From Anaerolineae bacterium (GTDB lineage: Bacteria; Chloroflexota; Anaerolineae; Aggregatilineales; Aggregatilineaceae): a stretch of DNA of 64,000 bases. The notes under the pieces are model-generated. The model was given only the letters and a program-made list of their open reading frames with translations, was not told where the DNA came from and did no database searches. The translations under genes were made by a program, and so were the position numbers. Every line of letters begins with the position of its first letter. The stretch's first letter is position 1. This document shows positions 16,998-24,653 of this stretch, in pieces. The stretch lies in contig JAHDLB010000004.1 of assembly GCA_018432315.1 (NCBI GenBank), positions 289,802-353,801 on the forward strand. Direction: 5' to 3'.

Positions 16998-18872
16998 TCA
17001 GCCCGCCGCGGGGGATTCCTCAAGCTCGTGTTGATTCATGCCATCCACCGGCAAGCCCTCCATCGCCATGATCTTGAGCGCGTTGCTGGTAGGGGATGGC
17101 CCCGGGCGCAGCGTGTAATCGAACGTCATGCGGCCCCCGGCGACCGTCTCCGCGAAGTGGTAATTGTGCACGTGCGGGATTTCGCCGGCCAGCTTGACCA
17201 GTTCGAGATCGTGCGTCGAGAGCACGCCGACCCCGTTCTTCCCCGCCACGGCGCGAATGTACGCCCGGCTGCCGATCAGCCGCTCGCGGTTGTTCGTGCC
17301 GCGGAAAATCTCGTCGATGAGGAAAAAGAGTGGGTAAGCGTGGGATTCCTGCAGCGCATCCAGCAGCACTTTCAGACGCTTGACCTCGGCGTAGAAATAC
17401 GAGATGCCGTCGGTGACCGAGTCCGTCACGCGGATGCAGGTGGCGACGCGCAGCGGGGCGGTGGTGAACTCCCGCGCGACCACCGGGCCGCCCGCGTAGG
17501 CCAGGCACAGGTTGACGCCCAGCGTGCGCACGAAGGTGCTCTTGCCGGACATATTCGAGCCGGTGATCAGGGCGACCTCGCCCAGGCGCGACAGCGCGAA
17601 ATCGTTGCAGACGCGCGCGCTGCGTGGGATCAGCGGGTGGCCGATGCGCCGCGCAGCGAGTGCCGGGTCGTCCGGCTGGGCGGTCACGGTGGGGAAGGCG
17701 TAGTCCGGGTTGAGATCGGCGAACGCCGCCAGCGCGCCGAGCGCCTCCAGCTCGTACCACACGTCCAGCCATTCGGGCATCAGGCGGGCGACCGCCGCCT
17801 TGCGCTGGTCCAGCCAGTGCGCTACCCACAAATCCCACGGCATCACCAGGTTGGCGACAAACCACAGGTACGGGTTGCCCCGCACGCTGGCCGCCGCCAG
17901 CACGCGCGTGATGCGCCGCAGGTGCGCCGAGGGGCGGTTGGCCGGGTCGAGGAACGGGGCGCACAGCGCGCGCAGCGCCGGGGTGTCGCCGTAGCGGTCG
18001 CGTTCCAGGTGCTCGAAGACCGCCTTCAGGTTGGTGAGCGGGTCGGTGAGGGCAAATGCCTTTTGGAACAGGTCGCCGGTCCGCTGCATTTTCCACACGT
18101 ACAGCCCGGCGTAGACCAGCAGCGTGTAGCGCCACAGCGGCGGCAGCAGTCCCGCGCCCAGGTCCAGCGCCAGCAGCGCGAGCGTGGTCAGCGACAGGGC
18201 GGTGAGGCTCCACAGCCAGGGTTTCAGCCCGCTCGATGGCGCGAACGACGCCAGCCAATCGAGCAGCGCCGCGCCGTCCCAGCGCCGGAATTTGCCCTTG
18301 GCCGCCAGCAGCGCGCTGAGCTGGAGCCGGTCGCGGAACAGGGCGTGCGCCGCCAGCTCGCGGACCAGCGCCTGCCGCTGCGCGATCGCATCGGGATCGG
18401 GCGTGCCGGCGGCCAGCCAGTCGCGGAGCCGCAGGCTGCCCTCGCGCGAGACGGACGTATCCAACAGGCGGTGAATCCCGCGCGGGCCGGTCAGGTCCAG
18501 GTCGAGCTCCAGCGGGTGATCGGCGCGCGGCTCGGCGATCAGCGGCGGGGGCAGGCTGTCCCAGTCCAGCCGGGCGCGGGCGAGGTGCGCCTGTTTGATG
18601 TCGCGCCAGATGTGGTGGCGGACTGTACTGGTTTTGATCCGCCCGTGAAAATGCGCCAGGGTGAGGAAGCCCACCAGCCCGGCGGCAGCGGCGATGGCCG
18701 CGATCCAAACCCCGGTTGTGACCAGCAGCGCGACGCTGATGACCGCCCCGGCGACGAAGACGATCAGCCGCGCCAGGGCGATGCGGACCCCGGCGACGTC
18801 CAACCGGTACAGGCGCGCGTTCAGGCGCTCGACCTGGCGCTCGAGGGCGTGCTCGCGAGGCGGGGCGCTCAT
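16998..18872 (-). CDS. Membrane-anchored MutS-like ATPase
   Basis: A 624-residue MutS-family protein without the mismatch-recognition domain. Hydrophobic segments near residues 35-75 and 215-255 suggest membrane anchoring. The C-terminal ATPase is complete: Walker A GSNMSGKSTF, Walker B FFLIDEIFRGTNN and switch STHDLELVKLAG. The middle (about 120-200) resembles the MutS core/lever region. Its ATG overlaps the stop of the upstream phosphorylase gene (ATGA at 18869-18872), so the two are translationally coupled. Related membrane MutS proteins are common in Bacteroidetes and Chloroflexota and have no settled function; canonical mismatch repair is unlikely. Confidence 0.85.
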   Translation of the reverse strand: MSAPPREHALERQVERLNARLYRLDVAGVRIALARLIVFVAGAVISVALLVTTGVWIAAIAAAAGLVGFLTLAHFHGRIKTSTVRHHIWRDIKQAHLARARLDWDSLPPPLIAEPRADHPLELDLDLTGPRGIHRLLDTSVSREGSLRLRDWLAAGTPDPDAIAQRQALVRELAAHALFRDRLQLSALLAAKGKFRRWDGAALLDWLASFAPSSGLKPWLWSLTALSLTTLALLALDLGAGLLPPLWRYTLLVYAGLYVWKMQRTGDLFQKAFALTDPLTNLKAVFEHLERDRYGDTPALRALCAPFLDPANRPSAHLRRITRVLAAASVRGNPYLWFVANLVMPWDLWVAHWLDQRKAAVARLMPEWLDVWYELEALGALAAFADLNPDYAFPTVTAQPDDPALAARRIGHPLIPRSARVCNDFALSRLGEVALITGSNMSGKSTFVRTLGVNLCLAYAGGPVVAREFTTAPLRVATCIRVTDSVTDGISYFYAEVKRLKVLLDALQESHAYPLFFLIDEIFRGTNNRERLIGSRAYIRAVAGKNGVGVLSTHDLELVKLAGEIPHVHNYHFAETVAGGRMTFDYTLRPGPSPTSNALKIMAMEGLPVDGMNQHELEESPAAG

Positions 18873-20620
18873 GACGTGACCGGGTGCGCTTTGAGCCACA
18901 GCACCTGGTAGGGCTTGACGTCGAAGGCCGTGCTCTCCGCGACCGGCGTCCCGGTGATCAGGTCGGTGTAGCCCGTGATGCCGTCCAGCGGGACGGCGGA
19001 TAGGTCGGCGCGGGCCGTCTGGCCGGACACGTTGTGGATGGCGACGATCTGCTCGGCACCGTCGGGCGAGGTCCGCAGCAGCGCGAACAGCGCCGGGTGC
19101 AGGTCGAGCACGGTCTGCGCGCCGTTGGGATGAAAGGCGCGCTCGCCGGTGCGCCGGGCGATCAGGTTGCGGTAGGCGAAGAACACCCTGCCGCGCAGCG
19201 AGTCGGGGTCGGCCAGCGCCGCCTCGACCGCGCCGAGGTCGAGCTTCTCGCGGTTAATGCTGCGCAGGTGGCCGGTCTGGCGCACGCCGTCGTTCCAGTT
19301 GCGCGAGCCAAGCAGGCTGTGAATGTAGACGCCCGGCATGCCCATGAAGGCCAGCGCGATGGCCTGCGACACCAGGAAGCGCTGGACCTGCACATCCAGC
19401 GGCTCGTCCGCCGCCGGGTCCGAGAGCGCGTCGAAGTAGTTGATATTTAGTTCGTACGGGCTTTGCGTGCCGTCGGCGTTGGCCTTGTACGACACCGCGC
19501 CGCCGTGCGCTTTGGCGCGCTCGACCAGCATCGTGACGTCCTCACCCGGTAGAATGCCCTCGACCGGGCGCACGCCGATCCCGTCGTGCGAGGCGGTGAA
19601 ATTGAAGAACGTGGTCTGGTCCGAGATTTTCTCGACCCCGGCGGCCCACCGGCTGAGCACGGTCGCGTCGCCGGTGGCAATGGCGTGCAGCGCCAGCGGG
19701 GGCAGCGTGAACTGGTAGACGAGCTGGGCCTCGTCGCTGCCGCTGCCGAAATAGGACACGTTCTCCGGGTGCGGGACGTTCGTTTCGGTGATGATCGCCA
19801 CGTGGGGCGCGGCGTAGTCGAGCACGTCGCGGAACAGCTTGACGACGGTGTGCGTTTCGTCGAGGTGGATGCAGCCGGTCCCGATGCACTTCCACAGGTA
19901 GGCGATGGCGTCCAGCCGGATGAAGCTCATTCCCTGCCCGACGTAAAACAGCAGGACCTCGATGATCTTGAGCAGCACCTCTTCGTTGGCGAAATTCAGA
20001 TCGACCTGGTCGGCGCTGAACGTCGTCCAGACGTGGGCCGGGCCGTCGCTCGTCTCGAACTCGGTCAGCAGCGGCAGGCTGCGCGGGCGCACCACTTGCG
20101 AGAGATCGGTGTTTGGATCGACAGTGATGAAGAAATCCTGGTAGGCCGGGTCGCCGGCGAGGAAGCCGCGAAACCACGCGCTGTGGGCCGAGATGTGATT
20201 GATCACGGCGTCGAACATCAGCTTGAAGTCCTGCCCCAGCCGCCGGATGTCGGCCCAGTCGCCCAGGTCGGGATTGACGGCGGTGTAGTCGATCACCGAG
20301 AAGCCGTCGTCGGACGAATACGGGAAAAAGGGCAGGATGTGGACCGCCGAGATCACGCCCAACAGGTGTTGGCGCAGGAACCGGCTCAACGTCTGGAGCG
20401 GCAGCAGGCCGGGCCGCTGCAGCGCGTCGCCGTAGGTGATCAGCATCACGTCGCGCTCGGTCACGCGCTCGCGCGGGTCGATGGATTGGGCGGACAGGTC
20501 GGGACGTTGGGCGCGGAAGTCGTCCAGCAGGGACATCAGGCGGGCATGGCACGCGGCGCCGCGCTCGGCGCCATAGAGCGCGATCAGTTTTTGGCGCATG
20601 GACTCGGAATGTTCGGTCAT
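18869..20620 (-). CDS. GH13_18 sugar phosphorylase, glucosylglycerate phosphorylase-like
   Basis: A 583-residue cytoplasmic enzyme of the sucrose phosphorylase subfamily. The nucleophile Asp lies in RLDAIAYLWK and the acid/base Glu in IITETNVPHPE; NFTASHDGIGVRP holds the transition-state Asp. The stretch GTGCIHLDETHTVVKLFRD after the nucleophile is closer to YcjM/glucosylglycerate phosphorylase than to sucrose phosphorylase (which has RLDAVGYA). It would use phosphate to release glucose 1-phosphate. ATG 20620 begins the conserved region; upstream in-frame codons cross the promoter area. It is divergent from a sugar ABC importer. Subfamily is secure; substrate is probable. Confidence 0.85.
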   Translation of the reverse strand: MTEHSESMRQKLIALYGAERGAACHARLMSLLDDFRAQRPDLSAQSIDPRERVTERDVMLITYGDALQRPGLLPLQTLSRFLRQHLLGVISAVHILPFFPYSSDDGFSVIDYTAVNPDLGDWADIRRLGQDFKLMFDAVINHISAHSAWFRGFLAGDPAYQDFFITVDPNTDLSQVVRPRSLPLLTEFETSDGPAHVWTTFSADQVDLNFANEEVLLKIIEVLLFYVGQGMSFIRLDAIAYLWKCIGTGCIHLDETHTVVKLFRDVLDYAAPHVAIITETNVPHPENVSYFGSGSDEAQLVYQFTLPPLALHAIATGDATVLSRWAAGVEKISDQTTFFNFTASHDGIGVRPVEGILPGEDVTMLVERAKAHGGAVSYKANADGTQSPYELNINYFDALSDPAADEPLDVQVQRFLVSQAIALAFMGMPGVYIHSLLGSRNWNDGVRQTGHLRSINREKLDLGAVEAALADPDSLRGRVFFAYRNLIARRTGERAFHPNGAQTVLDLHPALFALLRTSPDGAEQIVAIHNVSGQTARADLSAVPLDGITGYTDLITGTPVAESTAFDVKPYQVLWLKAHPVTS

Positions 20621-20698
20621 CACACTCTCACAACTCGATTGGCAGGTGGGGCTCCATCCAATTAGATTAAAGTCTTTAGGGGGGTTCGTCAAGGTTTT

Positions 20699-20725
20699 TT
20701 GAACTCGGCCCATCCATCCTATAAT
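20699..20725 (+). promoter_or_regulatory. Promoter of the sugar ABC importer operon
   Basis: TTGAAC (20699-20704), a 15-base spacer and TATAAT (20720-20725), in the 222-bp gap between the divergent phosphorylase and binding-protein genes. The spacer is short but both boxes are recognisable. Confidence 0.5.
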
Positions 20726-20759
20726 GGTTTGTCAGGTGAAAACAATTTTACGGGGGGTA

Positions 20760-20770
20760 AACCGCCGGTT
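20760..20770. promoter_or_regulatory. Palindrome AACCG-C-CGGTT, possible operator
   Basis: A perfect 5-1-5 inverted repeat in the leader of the sugar importer operon, about 35 bp downstream of the -10. The position suits a repressor site; the protein is unknown and no regulator gene is adjacent. Confidence 0.35.
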
Positions 20771-20805
20771 AACAACTTATCGCATACTTATTGGCAGCCC
20801 TTTGT

Positions 20806-20819
20806 TTCCCGTCCGGGAA
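20806..20819. promoter_or_regulatory. Palindrome TTCCCG-TC-CGGGAA, possible operator
   Basis: A perfect 6-2-6 inverted repeat 24 bp before the TTG start of the binding-protein gene and 46 bp downstream of the first palindrome. It could be an operator or a small leader hairpin. Confidence 0.35.
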
Positions 20820-20842
20820 CGATAGACACAGGAGAATTGACC

Positions 20843-22201
20843 TTGAAGAAACTGACTCTGGTGATCGGTTTGCTGGCGTGCTGCCTGGCCCCGCTGCTCG
20901 CCCCGGTGGGAACGCTGGGGGCGCAGGAGACGGTCGAAATCACGTTCGTCCACATTTTCCCCGACGAGCGCGACATCCGCCGCAGCACGGTGGAAGAGAT
21001 CGCGGCGGCGTTCATGGCCGAGAACCCCGGCGTGACGGTGAACGTCCAGACCACGACCGACGATTATAGCGAAGTGTTCGAGGGCGCCCTGCGCGCGGCG
21101 GAACAGGGCAACGCGCCGCACGTCGTCCAGATCGAGGACTCGCTCACGCAGATCGCCATCGACTCGCAGTATTTCGTCAAGATCGGCGACTATGCCAGCG
21201 AGGAACAGCTCGCCACCATCCCCGACATCATCGCGCCGATGCGCAACTTCTACAACCTGGACGACGAGATCTGGGGCATGCCGTGGAACGCGTCGAACCC
21301 GGTGATGTTCATCAACCCGACCATGTTCGAGGCCGCCGGGCTCGACCCGGCCAGCCCGCCCCAGACCTTCGAGGAGATCACCGCCGCCTGCGAGGCGATC
21401 ATGGGCGCCGGGATCGAGAACCTGGGCGGCTGCATCAACTGGCCGGTCAATAGCTGGCTGCCGGAGCAGTGGCTCGCGATGCAGAACGCGCTGTTCGTCA
21501 ACAACGACAACGGGCGCTCGGCCCGCGCGACCGAGGCGTACATCGACACGCCCGAAATGGCGCGCGTGTTCGATTGGTGGAACGACCTCGACGACAACGG
21601 CTATTTCACCTACAGCGGCACGCCCGGCGCGTACACGCCCGAGGGGCTGCTGTTCGTCACCAAGAAGACCGCGATCCACCTGACGACCAGCGCCGCGATC
21701 AGCAACATCTTCTCGTTCGCGCCGGTGATGGGTCAGTTCACGCCGGTCGTGGCGCCGTTTCCCAGGCCGTATGCCGAGGCGACGAACGGCATCACGGCGG
21801 GTGGCGCGGCAGTGTGGGTGATGGCCGGGCATCCGGATGCCGAGACGCAGGCCGCGGTCGATTTCATCTTCTACCTGACCAACACCGAGAACATCAAGAC
21901 CTGGCACAAAGCCAGCGGCTATTTCCCGGTGCGGCAGAGCGCGATCGACGAGTTGGAGGCCGAGGGCTGGTTCGACGAGAATCCGGCCTACTTCATCCCG
22001 CTCCAGCAGCTCCTGGACTCGACGCCCAACCCGGCCAACGCGGGCGCCCGATTTGGCGCGGCCAGCCAGGTGCGCGCCACCGTGATCGACGCGATCCTGT
22101 CGGTCATCGACAACGACGAGGACCCGGCGGCGGCGATGGCGGCGGCTCAGGACCGCGCCAACAAGGCCATCGCCGACTACAACAGCGTGATCGGCGGCTA
22201 G
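20843..22201 (+). CDS. Extracellular solute-binding protein of a sugar ABC transporter
   Basis: A secreted family-1 (UgpB/MalE-like) binding protein of 452 residues. The start is TTG: AGGAG at 20830-20834 is 8 bases upstream, and the protein then begins MKKLTLVIGLLACCLAP, an ordinary signal peptide with likely cleavage after TLGA. Longer in-frame starts would put the signal sequence in the interior. Typical features are WGMPWNASNPVMFINPTMF and GGAAVWVMAGHP. First gene of an operon with two permeases. The neighbouring divergent phosphorylase suggests a glycoside such as glucosylglycerate or a disaccharide, which is inference. Confidence 0.9.
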   Translation: MKKLTLVIGLLACCLAPLLAPVGTLGAQETVEITFVHIFPDERDIRRSTVEEIAAAFMAENPGVTVNVQTTTDDYSEVFEGALRAAEQGNAPHVVQIEDSLTQIAIDSQYFVKIGDYASEEQLATIPDIIAPMRNFYNLDDEIWGMPWNASNPVMFINPTMFEAAGLDPASPPQTFEEITAACEAIMGAGIENLGGCINWPVNSWLPEQWLAMQNALFVNNDNGRSARATEAYIDTPEMARVFDWWNDLDDNGYFTYSGTPGAYTPEGLLFVTKKTAIHLTTSAAISNIFSFAPVMGQFTPVVAPFPRPYAEATNGITAGGAAVWVMAGHPDAETQAAVDFIFYLTNTENIKTWHKASGYFPVRQSAIDELEAEGWFDENPAYFIPLQQLLDSTPNPANAGARFGAASQVRATVIDAILSVIDNDEDPAAAMAAAQDRANKAIADYNSVIGG

Positions 22202-22221
22202 CCGCCCGCGACGGCACTCCG

Positions 22222-22262
22222 GCAGGTGGGATGGGCGGCGCCGCTCGTCCCGCCTGCGTTTT
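22222..22262 (+). terminator. Hairpin between binding-protein and permease genes
   Basis: A 10-bp stem with one G-T pair (22222-22231 with 22248-22257), an inner GCGGC/GCCGC palindrome and TTTT. Partial terminators at this position are common in ABC operons and raise binding-protein output over permease. Confidence 0.5.
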
Positions 22263-22283
22263 GACGCCAGGAAAGGACAGGGC

Positions 22284-23708
22284 ATGGACGACGACTCCCG
22301 GCTCCCGATCTCGCCCCAGGCTGCCCAGCGCGTGCTGCTTGGCGCGGCGTTGGGTTTTCTGCTGGTCTTCTTCGTCCCCCGGCTGGACGGGCTGGCCGCG
22401 CTGTGGGACCTGCTGCGCGACGCGATTGCCGGGCTGCCGGGGTTCGTGGTCGACGTGATCGACTACTACCGCGCCGCGCCCGGCGAGCAGGTGGCCTACT
22501 CCGCGCTGGTGGGGGCGATCTTCGGCGCGGTGACGACCGCGCTGGTTGCGGGCGTGTTCGACCCGGCGCGGTTCGCGCAAGGGCGGACGTGGCTGGCCGT
22601 GCTGGCCGGGGCGGGCGCGGGGGCGCTCGGCGCGCAGATCCTGATGTACCCGGCCCAGCACTGCACCTACGCGCCGGACATCGACGGGGCGCAGTTCCGT
22701 GTTGGGCTGGTCGTGACGGCGCTCGGCGCGCTGGCGCTGCTCGTGCCAGTCTGGACGCTGCTGCGGGGCCGGCCAGGCGCGCGCGTGCAGCACGTCGCCG
22801 GGCATTTCAAACGCTCGCCGCTGCCCTACGTGTTCCTGGTCCCCACAGTGATCATCCTGGCCGTGTTCCTGTACTACCCCGCCGCCCAGATCATGCTCGT
22901 CTCGCTGCGGCGCAAGATCTTCCCGCTGCCACAGGAACGCTTCGCCTGCATGCAGAACTACGTCGATCTGGCGAGCGACGCCGTCTACCGCAACAGTTTC
23001 GCGAGCACGCTGTACATCACCCTGTTCGTCGTGCTGTTCAGCCTGGCGATCGCGCTGGCGATTGCCGTGCTGGCCTCGCAGAAGGTCAAATGGGCGGGCG
23101 TCTACCGGACGCTGCTGGTGTGGCCCTACGCGATCTCGCCCGTGGTGACCGGCGTGATCTTCCTGTCGATGTTCCGCGAGGGCGGGGCCGGGCTGCTCAA
23201 CTGGGCGCTGGGCAGCACGCTCGGCATCACGCCCGGCTGGCTGACCGACAAAGACCTCGCGCCCTGGGTGATCGTCGCTGCCTCGGTGTGGAACCTGCTG
23301 GGCTTCAACGTGCTGTTCTACATCGCCGGGCTGCAAAACATCCCCACCGACCTGCTCGAAGCCGCCTCACTGGACGGCGCGGGGCGCGTGCGGCGCTTCT
23401 GGCGGATCACCTTCCCGCTGCTGTCGCCGTTTACGTTCTTCCTGCTGGTGACCAACGTCACCTATTCGTTTTACGGGATCTACGGCGTGGTGGACACGCT
23501 GACGCCGCAGGGCGGGCCGCGCTTTGGCCCCGGCGGCGAGAGCGGCGCGACGAACGTGCTGATCTTCAAGCTGTACAAAGACGCGTTCGACACCGGCGCG
23601 CCGGCGGGCCTGGGCGCCGCGCAGGCGGTCGTGCTGTTCGTGATGGTCGCCACGTTCACCGTGCTGCAATTCCGCTTTCTCGAGCGCCGCGTAACTTACG
23701 AGGGATGA
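22284..23708 (+). CDS. Sugar ABC transporter permease, MalF/UgpA-like, N-terminally extended
   Basis: A 474-residue inner-membrane permease. The transport core (about residues 180-474) starts at SPLPYVFLVPTVII and carries the EAA loop EAASLDGAGRVRRFW (about 358) that docks the ATPase. The first 175 residues are an added block with about four hydrophobic segments, not present in ordinary 290-320 residue permeases of this type, though MalF has a smaller N-terminal addition. GGAAAGGA precedes the ATG. It ends 4 bp before the second permease. The operon has no ATPase gene, so a shared MsmK/UgpC-type ATPase elsewhere is presumed. Confidence 0.9.
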   Translation: MDDDSRLPISPQAAQRVLLGAALGFLLVFFVPRLDGLAALWDLLRDAIAGLPGFVVDVIDYYRAAPGEQVAYSALVGAIFGAVTTALVAGVFDPARFAQGRTWLAVLAGAGAGALGAQILMYPAQHCTYAPDIDGAQFRVGLVVTALGALALLVPVWTLLRGRPGARVQHVAGHFKRSPLPYVFLVPTVIILAVFLYYPAAQIMLVSLRRKIFPLPQERFACMQNYVDLASDAVYRNSFASTLYITLFVVLFSLAIALAIAVLASQKVKWAGVYRTLLVWPYAISPVVTGVIFLSMFREGGAGLLNWALGSTLGITPGWLTDKDLAPWVIVAASVWNLLGFNVLFYIAGLQNIPTDLLEAASLDGAGRVRRFWRITFPLLSPFTFFLLVTNVTYSFYGIYGVVDTLTPQGGPRFGPGGESGATNVLIFKLYKDAFDTGAPAGLGAAQAVVLFVMVATFTVLQFRFLERRVTYEG

Positions 23709-23712
23709 GCGC

Positions 23713-24540
23713 ATGAACCGCCGGCCACGCTACGGAATCCACCTCGCGCTGATCGTCGTCTGCCTGGGCATGGCGTGCCCGGCCCTGTACGCGCTCCAGG
23801 TGTCCACCCTGACGCTCGAAGAGGCGTTCACCATCCCGCCCAAGCTGTTCCCGCCCTCGACCGATTTCGTCAGCAACGTGCGGACCCTGTTCGACGGGCA
23901 GCACTTTGGCCGCCTGATCGCCAACACGCTCACCGTGGCGCTGGTCGTGGTCGTCGGCAAGACGGCGTTCGCCATGCTGGCCGGGCTGGCGTTCGTGTAC
24001 TTCCAGTTTCCCGGCAAGTGGATGCTGTTCTTCTTCGTGCTGCTCACGCTGCTGATGCCGACCGAATTGCTGCTGGTGCCGCTCTCGAACCTGATCGCGG
24101 ACCTGCAATGGGCCAGCGACGATCCGCAGCTCGCGCTGACGATGCCCTTCCTGGCGAGCGCGCTGGGCGTGTTCCTGTTTCGCCAGCACTTCCGCAACAT
24201 CCCCCGCGAGCTGCTCGAAGCGGCCCAGATCGACGGGGCGGGGCCGCTGCGCTATCTGTTGTGGGTGCTGCTGCCCATGTCGTGGAACGTGATCGGCGCG
24301 CACGCGGTGATCCAGTTCATCTCGATGTGGCACCAGTATGCCTGGCCGATCTTCCTCCAGCTCAGCCCCGAAGACCAGTTGATCCAGGTGGGCGTGCGCA
24401 ACTCGGTGATCAGCGGCACGCAGACCGACTTCGGCCTGCTGATGGCGGCGGGCGTGGTCGCGTCGATCCCGCCGCTGGTGTTCTTCGTGCTGCTGCAAAA
24501 GCAGTTCATGAGCGGGTTCGCCCTCATGCGCGACAAGTAG
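23713..24540 (+). CDS. Sugar ABC transporter permease, MalG/UgpE-like
   Basis: Second permease of the importer, 275 residues with about six membrane helices. The EAA loop reads ELLEAAQIDGAGPLRYLLWVLLP. The C-terminal FVLLQKQFMSGFALMRDK resembles UgpE rather than MalG. It would pair with the upstream permease and the binding protein at 20843. GAGGGATGAG precedes the ATG. No ATPase follows, and the next gene is an unrelated cytochrome in the same direction, 113 bp away, with an AT-rich intergenic region that could hold a separate promoter. Confidence 0.92.
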   Translation: MNRRPRYGIHLALIVVCLGMACPALYALQVSTLTLEEAFTIPPKLFPPSTDFVSNVRTLFDGQHFGRLIANTLTVALVVVVGKTAFAMLAGLAFVYFQFPGKWMLFFFVLLTLLMPTELLLVPLSNLIADLQWASDDPQLALTMPFLASALGVFLFRQHFRNIPRELLEAAQIDGAGPLRYLLWVLLPMSWNVIGAHAVIQFISMWHQYAWPIFLQLSPEDQLIQVGVRNSVISGTQTDFGLLMAAGVVASIPPLVFFVLLQKQFMSGFALMRDK

Positions 24541-24653
24541 TTTCGACGTTTAGTTAGATAAAAATATTCTAATCTGTTCGTGATCGAATAGCACGATATT
24601 AGCGATCGCGCTATAGTCAATTGGGACGCGGGTTGCAACCTGAGGGGGAGACG

